NCBI RefSeq assembly: GCF_026212465.1
Contig: NC_080057.1
Span: 23,199,647 to 23,263,646 of the forward strand
From: Amaranthus tricolor
Taxonomy: Eukaryota; Streptophyta; Magnoliopsida; Caryophyllales; Amaranthaceae
Reading direction: 5' to 3'
DNA length: 64,000 nucleotides
Within the stretch, counting starts at the first letter, position 1, and each line of letters starts with the position of its first letter. Below the pieces are notes generated by a model. It saw only the letters and a list, made by a program, of their open reading frames with translations, ran no database searches and had not been told where the DNA came from. Both the position numbers and the translations under genes were made by a program. This document shows, in pieces, positions 37,789-50,911 of the stretch.

Positions 37789-38100
37789 TTTCATATTAAT
37801 TTTAGAAAACCATTGTCTGAAACAACGATTTCAACCCATTATTGAAAAAAATAGAATTAATATTAAGATGTCTTCTAATTAATTTTTTTCATATAAATAA
37901 TCAAAATAACGCATAAAATTTCATAAAATGTAAAATGTAGTAATTATAGTGGAAGGAGGAAGTATATAAATATAATACTCCTATCAGTATTCAACACAGG
38001 AGCAGCTTGAGATGCAGACATGCAATCCTTATCAGAATACATATTTACGTACAGATAATATAAACAGTACAAATGTATTACACAAAAATCAATACAATAA
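36477..38100. other. MIR164 downstream region, mostly unassigned
   Basis: AT-rich. Near 36880-36930 a GATCGAATATACGTAAACTTAC stretch resembles a LINE 3' UTR remnant. A (AT)n run lies at 37724 and a partial family A MITE end near 37880-37965. No gene is seen. Confidence 0.5.
37724..37784. repeat. (AT)n microsatellite
   Basis: About 30 AT dinucleotides. Confidence 0.97.
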
Positions 38101-38880
38101 TGTTATGAATGATATTATGAATGGTGTGACTTGAGTGCACAATTGATGTGTGCATTCATATGTGACTTTTGGGTTTGAAATTCAATAATTTGGATGATTA
38201 AGTTGTTAACTTAATGATTGTAATGTTTAAGTGTGATTTATTGTGGTGAAGTATTTATGGGAATTATTGGTGTTAATGATGATTAATGAAGAATTGCAAA
38301 GGGTCTTGGAAGATACTTTGCTTGAGCAGAATCTGACAGATAAAGTCTGATGGTCGCTCGACCGAGCGAGCTCTTTGGGTTGGTCGAGCGGTTAGACAGA
38401 ATACATCAAGTAGCTGTCTGTAGCTCGCTCGACCGAGCGAACTCTCTGATTTGGTCGAGCGATTGCTCTGACTTGTCTAGAATGCTGGTTTTCGACCTTT
38501 TAAGTTCTTGAGGGTTGTTTCATATCATTCATTATTCAATATTAATCATGTATTAAGTGAGCAATTGTCATTGAATGTACTTAGTACTATAAATAGAGCT
38601 CTCATACTCACTCAAACACACATCAAACACAACCCCTAAGCCAAACACATAGCCTTTTGTTTTATCTCTTACACAATTGTAATACTTCATTTGTAAGAGT
38701 ATTTTATACTCCATTGATATAATATAAACAGAAACTACACACGACGGAGGACGTAGCCATCTTTGGGTGAACCTCCTTATATCTTTGTGTCTCTTTGCAA
38801 GTTTACATTATCAAACGTTGTTTTATTCTTTGTTGTTTGTATCGTTCATCTAAGTTCTTAGCATCATATCGATCTTGTCA
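38101..38880 (+). mobile_element. Probable solo LTR
   Basis: About 780 bp starting TGTTATGAAT and ending CTTGTCA, flanked by AATAA and AATTA. It has an internal TATAAATAG (38590) and, after it, a U5-like stretch ending near CTTTGTGTCTCTTTGC. Inside is a 71-bp direct duplication around TCGCTCGACCGAGCGA (38354 and 38425). No PBS or coding region follows. The ends are tentative. Confidence 0.5.
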
Positions 38881-40030
38881 AATTATTTCAAATACTAGTA
38901 TTTATTCCTTGCCAACCTGATCCAACCTGATCCATGTAAAGGTTCTTTAATGCATGTAAATTAAAGGTTCATTTACAGAAGCTATAGCTTGGGTTGATAA
39001 TGGGATTGGATTGATGGATACTAATTGAAATATATAATAGCGTTTGTAATGCTTATCATAAGAGTGTTTGTCCTTATAAGTTGTGCTTAGAGCCTTTCCT
39101 GCATGAGACAAAGTATCAAAAGCGGTTAAAGTCACACGTGAAAATTTTAAATTGTATATGACTCAATGTTACCAAAATTCAAAGTTTAGTTTTTTGTTTA
39201 GTTTAGTGGAAAAATTGTCAAGAGTATTTAAACCTTTCACTTATCTGCTGTGAGTAATACTATCTATTGATTCTTTTTTAATCATATCATCTTTAATATG
39301 TATTTGCTCCCAGCATACTCTGTGAGTGAATGGAGGGGTGGGGTTGTGATGGTTTAGGTCATCGGGTATGTCAGGAGAAAAAACAAACAAAAAATTGATT
39401 TATTAGAAAATAATCCAAAGGTGAGATTATTGCAACGGATGAGTGAAAATTAGATTGTTTTCAACTATGTTTCCTAGTTTAATTAATTATTTTTTTTACT
39501 TGTTCAATACGAAAGAATTGTGGTAAAAATTAGGTTGAATTTGATGAGATGTTGAGAACCTTTCATGCAGTTGAGCTACAAGACAAATTCCAATTATATA
39601 ATAAGTTTTAGAATCATTTTTAACATTTCCATATTTTTTAGTAGACTTTTAAATTGTTGAGTTTGACTATACATTAAAATTTTCTTATAAATAGTAGTTT
39701 TCTACTACTTATGCTAAATGATTACAATATTAAATTAAATATTTCAAAATAAACGCAAAATCATGACTGTTGGTGGAATATAGAAATTCTAGTATGGAGA
39801 TTCAAATTGATCAAGGGTAAAATCCTTTACTTTTAATATGCTCGGTATGTTGAATGGGCACATAATTGAAGTTTCAAAGACATATCCAGCTAAAAGTTTA
39901 CATCCTGTACTATATAACAATACTCGGTGCAAGCACGAAAGATAAACGGCAACTCGAAAACAACAAGACGACTAAAGTTCCTAGACCGGAATCATCCTCT
40001 ACATACGCTACGTTTTAACAAAGATGTCAT
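38881..40030. other. Intergenic, nothing recognised; U1A 3' UTR at right edge
   Basis: AT-rich without credible frames. The U1A 3' UTR lies immediately left of 40031. Confidence 0.5.
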
Positions 40031-43000
40031 CTATTTCTTTGCATATGTGATTAACATTGCATTATCTCCAACCATTTTGAAATTCTGGAGAGCGTTCATT
40101 GCAACCGTTGAATGCATTTCATTTTCGTACTCCACAAATGCAATGCCCGGTTTTGCTTCCACCATACGCACCTCCTTGAAGCCAGGGTATTGTCTAAACA
40201 GCAGGGATAGCATCAAGGTAGTTGCCTCATGTGGAAGATTTTGAACAAAAAGTATGTTATTTGGTGCAGCCGGGGCTTCTGGGACAACTGGTTTCACACC
40301 CATATATGGGATCTGTGAAAGCTACAATATACAGCAAAAATATTGAATTAGACAAGGCTTGTACAAGTATTTCCATAATTTCTATGGTGATCAAAAACAG
40401 CGTCTTTCAAACAAGAAAAAAGCCGAGCATTTTACACAAGTTCACAGCTGATATGCACTCAAATGTCTTGCTACCTTGCTTATTCCTCGCAAGTCATAAG
40501 TCATATCCTGCCTTCCTTAGTACTTCAACCTAATTTGCTTCGTCATAACCTCCTCTCCTTGGTTCATTTAAGCTAAACATCATTCCCACCCTTGTAGTCT
40601 AAACACCACTACAACCTATTTGGTTGTACTAAATGGAGGTAATGAGAATTTTCAAGTGTGAAATGCACCATGCCATTCCCATAATGATGAAACTTTTATA
40701 ACAAAAATATTTTTTTGTTCATAATTTTCCCTTATCACCTAATACCACCTCTCCAAAAGATAAAACATCGGATTGATTTTGTTAAGTTAATGAGATAATT
40801 GTAACACAAACATGACCATCAAACTTATCAACAAATTTTCCTATCAATATTATTACAAATTACAATAACTTTCAATGACCATTCTCACCATTTAATCCTA
40901 ATAACCGAACGGTAAGTAAAAGGTTTCATTTGTCTATGAAGTTCTCCATTGAAGTCTCCCCAAATACTTAGTGTCCAATAACCAAAATGCCAGAACTTCT
41001 TGATGGCGAAACATGAGGCAATCAAATATATCTTTCACAAAGAAAAAGATAATGAAACATAACCTAGTTCTCTGAAAATGGAAATAATTACACCCGGCAT
41101 ATCACAGGATCAAATTTAAATGTACACAAAAGGATATTTTCCTTAGTATTATTACTTTATAGAAAAAGAATAAACAGTTTGTCAATGCCTAGTAAAGTCC
41201 CTTCTTGTTTCATATGATTTTATCCTTACTTTGGCGGCCCGTTTAATAACAAGTCATAAATAATGGTTATAGTAAGAAAATCTAATGCAAATTTACATGA
41301 AAATGAGCATGTAATTTTTATGGGAATGGAACTCCAACCTCAAACATATGTATTCTTTTACAAATTTTAATCACCACCTAATACCTCTCCTTTAAGTGAT
41401 AATGGTTGAGATTAAATTTTGTGAAGGGAAAAAATCTTTACAGATGGAAAAGCAGGAGTATGAACCTTTTACATGTGATTTTCCTAGCAAATTACATTGA
41501 AATTTAAGTAACATTATCACTTTTAACACCATGTATTTAACATTCTGTTAATATAGAGAATAGACAACAAACTAATCAGAATTTCAATAATAAAAAACTT
41601 CTAATACTTGTAGCCTAAACTTGAATGTTCATTGGGTCAATAAGCATGTTAACAAGGTACTTTTCCTCTACACACAATGTTCTTTTCCATTACTATTTAT
41701 ATCATGTGTATCAGCAATCAGAGATTTTAATTCCTAATCAGCAAAAGCTAGTGAATGGTTGCTATATCACATGGAGATGGGAATAACAAACAAGTAAAAG
41801 AAAAACTTACTGGAGGCGCTACGCCATAAGCTCCAGCATAATTCACACCACCAGCTGTTTGATTAGCATCAAGTTGTTCTTTCCGCTTCTTATTACCTGC
41901 CAAAAAAAAGTTAAACTGCATTAGCTTAATAATTGACATGAGCATCAAGAATATTGTAGCAGCGGTGCCTATGAAACACCTTTGCTAGAAAATCCCAACT
42001 GAGATCATACTAGAATTAAAAGATCATAAGTCAAGGGAGTTGAGCATTTCTTCTGGTTCTTCACGCAAAATTACCCTTTCCTTAACTGGTACTATCTTAT
42101 TGCTCCTGATGATTTCATTCAGTTTAATTTCTCTCAGCACTCTAAAAATTAGTGTATGCTCACTGGACTTGATTTTTTAGTTGTAGAATAGTAACAGATA
42201 GTTTAATGAAGTATAATCTTTAAATCTTTGTCACCGATGATCTCTCATGATGCTATTTTTGGTCCATACTGCTGAACCCATATGTTGGGATTAAGGTTTT
42301 GACATTGTTAATTTTAAAATTTTTGTCACCAACGATCTCTCATGATGCTATGTTTTGGTCCATGTTGCCAAACCCATATGTTGGTAATACGGTTTTGACT
42401 TTAATATTACAAATTGATCTCAATATGAAAAGAAAAAAAAGAAGTCAAGGGGTTGTGCTGTCCTCTTGTTAGCTGATCATCAGACATACATCCATTTCGA
42501 TGTTAGCAACCCGTGATTGGGTTCAAAGCTTTTGGTCTTCATCTACGAGGTGGTATCTGTGTTCAGTTGTATCTTGTACTCTAGTGTCTACACAATCTCT
42601 TCAGCAGATAACATATCTCTAAGAGAAGATTTGGACTGCAGAGTTAATAAAACACCTATGCCAAATCAATTTGAATTTCCTAAGAGAAGGCAAGTAGTCA
42701 ACATTCACAGAAATTACATTGGAGAAGTCATTCCCACAACATTCACAGGCATCTACTCAAATTTATGATCATCATATACCAAGTATCTCTTGTAATGAGG
42801 GGGCAAAGTAATATCCTCTTAATCCGAAGTGGAAAACTCATCCGAAGGACAAGATTACTATCAAAAGAGTAAATTTCATCAGACAAATCATCCACCAGCC
42901 TGGGAACAGGGATATGTCAATTTTATTCTTCACCCAACTTTATAGGTTGTTTTGAATCTTCACCCACAGGCCACATCTAAACTAAGATGACTTGGCTTCT

Positions 43001-46000
43001 CTACTGCTATTTTCCAGTTTCTCTAACTGTAGAGTTGCTTTAGTTCACTGACAGATAGTAGGATTTTGATGTGAATAGCCAAGCAATTTCATCATTATAA
43101 TCTAGTACACATGCACATTCTTTAGAAGCAGTGGAAGACAGCTGAAAAGGTGAAGTTAAAAAGCTGCGTGCTTTAATAGATATAAGATCCAAAGAGTGAA
43201 TTTCATCAAAGGAAACAGAAATGAAAAAAATTGATCTTTCATTTCTAAATCATTAACTTCACCAAAACAATTAATCTTTGAGGTAATTTCAAATTATGTT
43301 TCACCCAAAATAAATTAAAAATACACTTTTGCTTCTCAGCAACTATTTTCCAGCTTCTGTAGATTCAACATTGCCTTAATCCAGTTACAGATTGTGTAAC
43401 AATTATATGAATGGTTTAAGCTAGCTTCCTGATTATTCTCATTGTATAGAAGGAAAGGGAAATCTAAGAAAGGCCAAGGTGTTGGTTAAGGCTGTCCCAT
43501 TATACATTATGAACTTGTTATTTTTTGAAATATTATCATACTAGCTCTGTTTTACATGAATCTTACAGAGATCCCAGAGGTTTTGGAGCCTTATCATACT
43601 AGAAGATGACCTTGGCCGGATGTATTGTACAATTTAAACGACCACAAAGTGAGGACAAGATATACCCAAAAGGAACAAACTGTGATGAACGTCCATATAT
43701 CCAGACACACAAACTTAGATCAACAACTATAAAATAGCTGGTCAATTCATCCATGCCTAAAAGTGAATTAGAGGAAAAAAAAGGGAGAAAATGACATTTT
43801 TGCAAGCATCGAGGATTGGGACATACAATCTAAAATATTGATGAATAAAGTATGAATTCCAACATAGTAATTAAGAAAACATGTAAAAATTATTGCCATC
43901 AAAAGGTCGACTGGATTATAATATGCCTAATTCATTTTGAAGAGAAAAGTAAACATCATGTTTATCTCATAACAGTAATAAATGTGATAAGTGCAATTAT
44001 TTGCACTTATTGTGCCTATTTTTATGCTCCTTTCTTGAAGATTAGTGATGATTTAGGATTGTTTTTAGTTCATTTACTCTAGTAGTCTAGTTTATGATGA
44101 TTTGATTATTTGAGAGTAAATGGATTAATTGCGATGATTATTGAGTGTGTTTGTGCAAGGATTGTGGCTTATACAATTGCAAGACATTTTGAGAAGAAGA
44201 ATGATGCTCATGAGTTGAAGAATGAAGAAAGAAGTCACAAATGATCCTAAGTACAAATTTTCGTAATTTGAAGAAGAGCCTACTTGGCTTTATCAAGTAC
44301 CCAAGCCAAGTCGAGTCTATGTTAACATCTGGAAATATGCATCATTGTCAGTGTTCAAAGCTGACTCGGCTTCATAGAGTGTTCAAGCAACGTCGAGTCG
44401 GCGTTATGTTCTGGAAATTACATGATTTTGGCAGACTTAAAAGCCGACTCGACTTTCACATACCCAAAGCAACCGTCGAGTTGGCGTTTCATTCTGGTAA
44501 TTTGAATTCTGAGCAGTCTTCAAAGCCGACTCAGCTTTCTGGTGAAGTGCATAGCCGCCGAGTTGGTTGTTTCCTATGGAAGTTCGTCCGACAGTTCCAA
44601 CTGCTACTTTAATGTTTTATTTTATTTTTAATTTTATTTTTATTATAGACTTTTCAGTTATTTTTAGGGATTTTAACCCAAAATTAGCCCTTAGTATAAA
44701 AGGGTGGTAGTTACTTTTTAGCTTTTTATCTCCCTTTAGCTCTTAATTTTAAGAATTCTCTTAGTTTTTAGGGTTTCTTAGATGAAAAACTCAATTTTAT
44801 GCTTTCTCCATTATTTATAGTTTGTGCATGTTTCCATTAGTAAGTATTTCATTTTCTTGTCTTTAATTACTCATTATCATTATGTTTAGCATTTTAATTA
44901 GGTTTTTATTCATTGTCAATTTCATGTTGATTAACATATCTAGTGAGTAGATTTCTCTTCTAGGATTAAGGATTGACCCTAATTTGAAGCATGGAAAAAT
45001 TTTTAATTGATAAATTGTGTGAAATTTGAGTCTATAATTAAACTTATGCTTAATGAACCTTAGTTTAAATATTTTTATTAACCTTTTCAATAAAACGGAA
45101 GTTTGAGATTAAGATAAGATATATTTAGGATTGAGATATATTTAAGTTAAACTCATACTACCAATAAAACGGAAGTTTAAGGATTAATATTAGTAAGGTC
45201 TTAAACCGATATTGATCAATAAAGTGGAAGCTTGAGATTATTAGATCACGTTTAATCATGTCAAAGATTCACAATCATGAGAGTAATTGATTTCCATGTC
45301 AGAAGTAGGCGATTCCCGACATCCTAGATTTGTCTTCCCATCGTTATCTTCATATTAATTATTGCCCTTGCTTTATTTACTTGTTTTAGTTGCATCATTT
45401 TAGATTATTGCTCATAGTAGTGTTAGATATCAACCCAATTATATTGTTTGTCCGTATCTTGTGGTCATAAACTAAATGAATCTATTAACTCGCTTCCCTG
45501 CGTTCTACCCGTATAGCTACATATACACTGTGCGCTTGCTGTTAAATAAAATTTGCACATCAACAGCTCAAAAATCGCAAGTTCATTACCAGCATACAGA
45601 GCCTAGGATTTGACAGAAAAAATATTCTCAATAAAACAAGAATATTTATGGAGAACATTTTTCTATAGAAAAATTATTGCAGATTAGTTTTCTTTGTTGG
45701 GAAAGTATAAGTGAAAGGGGAAATGGAAAGGAGGAGAGAAAGCAGGGGGGAAGAGAGAAAATGTCCCTCTATTGCAGAAGAAAAATGTTTCAAATCTTTA
45801 GGTTAAACTATTTACCATCCATGGTGAAACTATTTTACATCCTTTGCAAACCAAACAAAGGAAAATGGGGAAAATCCCTTTTCCAAGTAATTGTTTTCCT
45901 TCTAGGTTCTAATCAACCAAAATACTAATAAAACAATCAACATTCATTTTCTCTTTCTTTCACTGAAAGGACTCCCATGGTTGTACAAGTTTACATTGTT

Positions 46001-49000
46001 AGATATTGTAATGTTATAATAACTACATTTCTTTGATAAAAAGACCAAAATTTAAACGAAGTCCTTTTTTAGGGCCAAATATAAATACACTAATTTTCTA
46101 TAAATTCAAGAAATGTTGTTCATTGAGAAACAAAATTATGCATTTGATTTGTTCTTCTACCAAGTATTCATAACTAGAAAGCTTGCCACTAAAGTCATGT
46201 TTCTTCCATTTCATGCTTCATTATATTGTAAGCAGTCAAATAAAGTTTTAATTTGCTAGTATGGATAACATCATACCACCGAGCAAGGTTGTTGTAAAGG
46301 TATATGCTGATAAGAATTATTAGTCGATAGCAAATAGAATGAAGGTTCCTACCTTTCTCTTCTTGCCTTTTCCTTTTTTCTCGAGGAACAAAAGTACCAT
46401 CTGCTTTTGCAATTACATCTGACTTGGTCTTCGCATACTGTATTCTCTGCAGTAATCAAGTAATATATAAAAGTATCATATTTACTCCCTAATCAGATGA
46501 ATGAATGAATAGACATGGGCACACGGCAATCAACTACATATAAACAAAAATGTTTCCAGTTAACAAAACTCTGGTCAGGTCCACTCCCCAGATATTAAAA
46601 CTCTATACTAGAAGAATATGAGAATAGTGATTTGTATCGACATGTTGCGGGTACTTAATGGTTTGTCTGATGCAGAAGCATTGCCAACACATTCACTCCA
46701 TGATATTTAAATTTCAATTTTGATAATTCTACAATTTTGTGAGTGACGTTGTACCTATTTCATTGCTAAGCTATTTCATACTTAAATAAAGCATGTACAG
46801 TAATGAAGAGAGGCAGTGAAGTTAGCAAAATGCTGCTGGCGTCCGGCAGTAAAACTTTGACTTCCTTATGATGGCATTCTATAACAAGTGAAGATGATGC
46901 TAATAGCTAATTTATAACAGCCAGAAAACTTGAAGAGGCATGAGATACAAAATATATAATAACTGTTTAATTACACCAAAGAAACTCTCAGTTAGGATAA
47001 AGCATTGTTTTCATTGTCTAATATTTTACGGGATACATTGTTACTATTCAATCAGTGAGCTATTTGAGAATGATAGAGCTTGAATTGAAAGCAAAATGGG
47101 GAGGCAATGTAATTAAAATTGGACCCTAAGACAAATCGTGGGCTTTCCTTTTGTTTGTATTTCACATTCCATCTTTCCCCTTACAATTATTAAAATTTCC
47201 TTTTGTTTTGCTACACTTCTAAAATTGACAATGTGTCCACATTTTCTCTTTTAATTTCATCTACAAAATCATTCTCTTTCATTTTATTTGAACATCTACT
47301 TTATCCGCTTTGGGGGATCCAAGATTTGAAAGATGGTGTTGCACAATTTAATTCGAGACACAAACACAATAACAAACAGGGACAGAAACACACATAAAAC
47401 CATATCACCAAATTTACGTACTAACAAAACCAAGATCAGCAAAGTTAAAATCTTTTTAAGAAAGAAGAGTATCTTCCCATCATTGCTGAACTATTTTCTT
47501 TAGAAGACAGTATTTCATAAGCATACTTTAAATTGTAATTTACCCATTAGTCGTGTCCCAACAAATACCATATTCAATAATTCTAATGACAAAATTTACT
47601 TCAGCAATCCAATTAAAGATCAATTACAAATTTGAAAATTTCACAATTAAAGCAAATAGTAAACCTACAAAATATATTTAATACTTTAAACAATCACTCA
47701 TTGGCTTAAGCTAAGCATTTTAAGCATCAACTAAAAAATTAGTCATTATCCTAATTGAAGGATGATGCATCCACAATGAAGCTAAGCCAAGTTAGCCGAG
47801 TTTAGATAAGGAAGTTCATATAAGGAAGCCTAGATTTAAAAAACCGTGCCTCGCTTTGCGACTTGTGCGCTCGGTGCGCTTCCTTGTTATGTTCGGTAAT
47901 TAACTTATGCTTGCTTGTTCGAAAAGAAGTAAAACTCAAATTTACTTGAATATGAAGTTCGAAAAACCATTGCTACTTTAAGAAAAACAAAAAGCATTCG
48001 AAGAAGAAAATAACATTTGGAATGCTTCGTATTCTCATTAATAGTTTTGTGCTAAAGTGATGTTTACCTCAAGAATAATAAATGTTTTCAAGCTTGTTAA
48101 TACGAAAATATGAATGTCATGTTTGAAGTATTATATATGTTTTAAAACTTATTTTTTAAGCTTTAGCAAAAAAGTGCGGTTCGCATACAAAAAGCTCACG
48201 CCTTCGCCCTGCGCTTTGCGCCTATGCTTTAAGGGCCTTTAGCACCTTAGTGCACCTCGTGCTTTTAAAAACTAAGGAAGGAAGGTTATTTAGGAATAAC
48301 TAATAGTAGATGATCACATAATTGGTGGCGCAAATGCTCAATTCAACGAGATTGAAGAAATAAGTCAAAGAAGAAGGTTATTAAGTTACGTACAAAACAA
48401 TGTAAGTATCTTTATTAAGTATGATACATAATAACATAAATGACGTGAAAGAATATGTAATAGTTCTATGGTTTGTGAGTGAAACAGCTCCTCTAAAGGT
48501 CACAGTTTCGATCTTGGCACCTTGCACTATCTTCATTTTTTTAAGATAGGGTTGCATATGCAACCCCACGAAACTAGGTAGCTCCACCGGTCCACCCTGT
48601 CCATAGTGCAATGTGCTAACGGTTGCAGTTGCGGTGATGGACATGGGTGATGCAGTTGTCGTATCGCCAAATATCGGTCTGAACCTTGAAATATCACTTG
48701 AAATGGTATAAAACGCATTTTTTACATCTTTATGTTGCAAATGTTACCGATTTGATAAATTTGAAAACCTTTACGATACGATAAAATCTTTTTTTTGCAC
48801 TATGACCATGTACGCTTGTTTTTCGTCTTTCTATCTTACTACCAACAACCAAACCCTAAATAACCCCACAAATGCAAGCGTAACAAATTTAAGGACTCGG
48901 TGAGTAATAACTAAAAAAGTTCTAATTTCATTTCAAACAAAAAATATCAATTTAAGATTGATTGTGAGATTTTAATGTAAATTGGAAAACAGAAAAAGCA

Positions 49001-50363
49001 TGCTTCAATATGCTTACACAAAAGAAAATCTCAACGAGCATATACCGTATTTTAATTATCTAGTTATTTGTTGGTTTGGCCATCCCTAAAATTCCCTCAC
49101 CCATTTGTCGATCCCGGTCCTAAAATATCCCACACCAAGTCCAAATCCACTTAATATTTGTTGATCCTTCCCACATTGGATTCTAAGCCCACTTTTTACA
49201 AATTGAAACTCCTTTATGCACATATCCACATGTTCCTCATAAATAAAACCTTTCAAGTTTAATCGTCTATTTCCCTTCCTCTATCCATACTTAACCTCAA
49301 ATCATCAACAGGGTTCCACTTTCCCCTCTAAAACGCCTAACTTCAAATTTCCCTTGCCTCTCATCCTACTCCTACTCTATATCACTCGGTTTGTACACTC
49401 AGTGGTCGTTCAACCCTTTCCTCTTGAGTTGGAATCTATCCTTTGGATGTGAAAATTGTTAGGTCATGACAATTCGTCACATAATCACCTGTGTGGACAT
49501 ATCACAACCCACGAGTAATGAGTGTTGCCTTGCATACAACACATGATGAGTTTTACTCTTTCTCAAAACCATATGGTTAAGATGATTACTCACCAAGCAT
49601 TATATGCAAGTCCACAACCCAATTTTCTATCGATGTAGGATATTCCTCACATGTTAAGTATTTCCAACAAAAATCCTCCTCACAGGTGGCAATCATTTTT
49701 TTTACCATCAAAGGAAAACAGTAATCTAACTAATCAGAAAGATCCCCGGATCGCAGAAAACATGGATTCAGTGGTCAAAGCATAAACTTCATCGAGAGTA
49801 GGGTAAGGTTGAACTATATGTGTACCATCCTTCATTCATTTGTACCAATTCAAAACTAATTACAACTAAAACCTAACTACAACTATATCTTAATCATAAA
49901 TCACAATTCCAAAGACAACATACAAAAAGAAAGTCCATAAATATTGTGCTGCAAGATTTGACTCGTCAATCAACAAACAAAACCCTAAAAATTATAGACA
50001 AATAAACAAGGAAATTATACAACAGAAGAAAATACCATAGGTTTGTCGTAGAAAGGAAAACCTTGCATTTGACGAAGCGCATTAGTAGCAGAAGAAACCT
50101 CTTCGAAAACAACCCAAGCTTGACCTTTATGTTTCAATGTCTTGAATGCCAATACCTCTAATATCTTCCCGAATTGAGAAAACACCGCATTTAGCGACTT
50201 CTTCAGCTCTGTTATAAGCAAAAATTAAAAAGGAAAATAAAACAAGAGTAATTGAAGAAATTAGGGCAAAATTACCATCGAGCTTAATCTTTTCGTTGAT
50301 ATTGTTGATATAAATAGTCTGGTTAGGAGGAACATCACTTCCTGGATTAGCAATTTCTGCCAT
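40031..50363 (-). CDS. U1A: U1 small nuclear ribonucleoprotein A (U1A)
   Basis: U1A binds stem-loop II of U1 snRNA in the U1 snRNP, which recognises 5' splice sites. Five exons in phase give 243 residues: 50276-50363, 50036-50208, 46353-46446, 41811-41896, 40031-40321. RRM1 (about 13-95) has RNP2 IYINNI and RNP1 KGQAWVVF (57-64). A basic linker follows ([19 protein letters not shown]), then a Gly/Ala/Pro stretch. RRM2 (about 168-243) has RNP2 ILFVQNL and RNP1-like GIAFVEYE and ends in LITYAKK. The [20 protein letters not shown] and FKTLKHKG sequences and the long linker fit U1A better than its relative U2B''. All introns are GT-AG. Introns 2 and 3 (3.6 and 4.5 kb) are swollen by repeats. A MULE begins only 86 bp upstream of the ATG. 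Confidence 0.92.
40612..40918. repeat. Possible small inverted-repeat element in U1A intron 4
   Basis: GGTTGTACTAAATGGAGGTA at the left roughly mirrors the right end, whose reverse complement reads GGTTATTAGGATTAAATGGT. No certain target duplication. Confidence 0.4.
42222..42411. repeat. 95-bp tandem duplication in U1A intron 3
   Basis: TTTGTCACC-GATGATCTCTCATGATGCTA and the following AACCCATATGTTGG block recur 95 bp apart (TCACC at 42231 and 42326). Confidence 0.85.
43985..45562 (+). mobile_element. Solo LTR (about 1.6 kb) in U1A intron 3
   Basis: Begins TGATAAGTGCAATTATTTGC and ends ATTTGCACATCA, short inverted ends of the TG...CA kind. A TATAAAAG promoter box lies at 44694-44702, splitting a U3-like part from an R/U5-like part. 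No second LTR or internal coding region is present. The size suits a large Ty3/gypsy (Tat/Ogre-like) LTR, which is inference. I could not find a clean 5-bp target duplication. Confidence 0.6.
44255..44582. repeat. Four tandem copies of an 82-bp unit inside the solo LTR
   Basis: Each unit has AAAGCCGACTCGGCTT (or a near variant), then CAACCGTCGAGTCGGCG-like sequence, ending TTCTGGAAAT. Unit ends fall near 44336, 44418, 44501 and 44582. The paired GCCGACTCGGC motifs are inverted within each unit, so each copy could fold into a stem. Confidence 0.85.
47838..48275. repeat. Possible TIR element in U1A intron 2
   Basis: Left AAAAAACCGTGCCTCGCTTTGCG and right (reverse complement) TTTTAAAAGCACGAGGTGCAC are loosely inverted. 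GCGCTTTGCGCC-type motifs stand out from the AT-rich surroundings. Confidence 0.4.
48680..48815. repeat. Dispersed repeat, copy 2 (U1A intron 2)
   Basis: Same orientation and block order as 23120-23235. Confidence 0.5.
49490..49672 (-). repeat. LTR-like fragment
   Basis: Minus strand begins TGTTGGAAATACTTAACATG and continues GAGGAATATCCTACATCG, then CCATATGGTTTTGAGAAAGAG, which resembles the start of plant Ty1/copia LTRs. Only a fragment; low confidence. Confidence 0.35.
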
Positions 50364-50560
50364 GGCCGCTTGCTTAGCTCTGCTCAGTGCTCACGCTTTC
50401 GAATCGAAAGGAATATTTTTCAAGTACTATGCTTTCTCCTGCCCGAATCAGAGAATTTGAATATAAGACAATTGAACAACTTTTTTTTCAAAATGAGCTC
50501 CGTGAAAACTTAATTTTCAAAATAAGTGTCCGTACATTCAAATCACTGGTTTGGTATAAG

Positions 50561-50634
50561 TCGCTGTTAGTAACAGCGAAAGAAGAAAAAAAAATAAATA
50601 AATAAAAGGCTAAAGTCGCTGTTAGTAACAGTGA
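50561..50634. repeat. Palindrome pair in the left MULE TIR
   Basis: TCGCTGTTAGTAACAGCGA at 50561-50579 is a perfect palindrome around a central G. A second copy at 50616-50634 has one mismatch. Confidence 0.95.
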
Positions 50635-50911
50635 CTCATCTGTCTTAATTTTTTTTTTGGTACAAATTAAACTAGCCGTTGTTAATTAGAAAAATAGTCG
50701 TTACGAACTTGAAAATAGCCGTTGTAATGATGTTCTATAAATAACTTCATCATTTCCCTACTTCATTATATCCAATCTACATCAATCTTGTTGTATTGAA
50801 TCAATTTTTAAAGGTAACATAAGGTATTATGTTAGTCTTACTCTCAATTTATAAATGTTAATATTATTTTTGAAAGTTTACTTACGTTACTATATTATAT
50901 ATGTTTCATAG

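Noticed and set aside
40222..40533. 103-codon plus-strand frame
   Set aside because: Antisense shadow of the last U1A exon and intron sequence.
40031..50363. U2B'' as the identity of the two-RRM gene
   Set aside because: RRM1 sequence and the long basic/Ala-Gly linker fit U1A better; U2B'' has a shorter linker.
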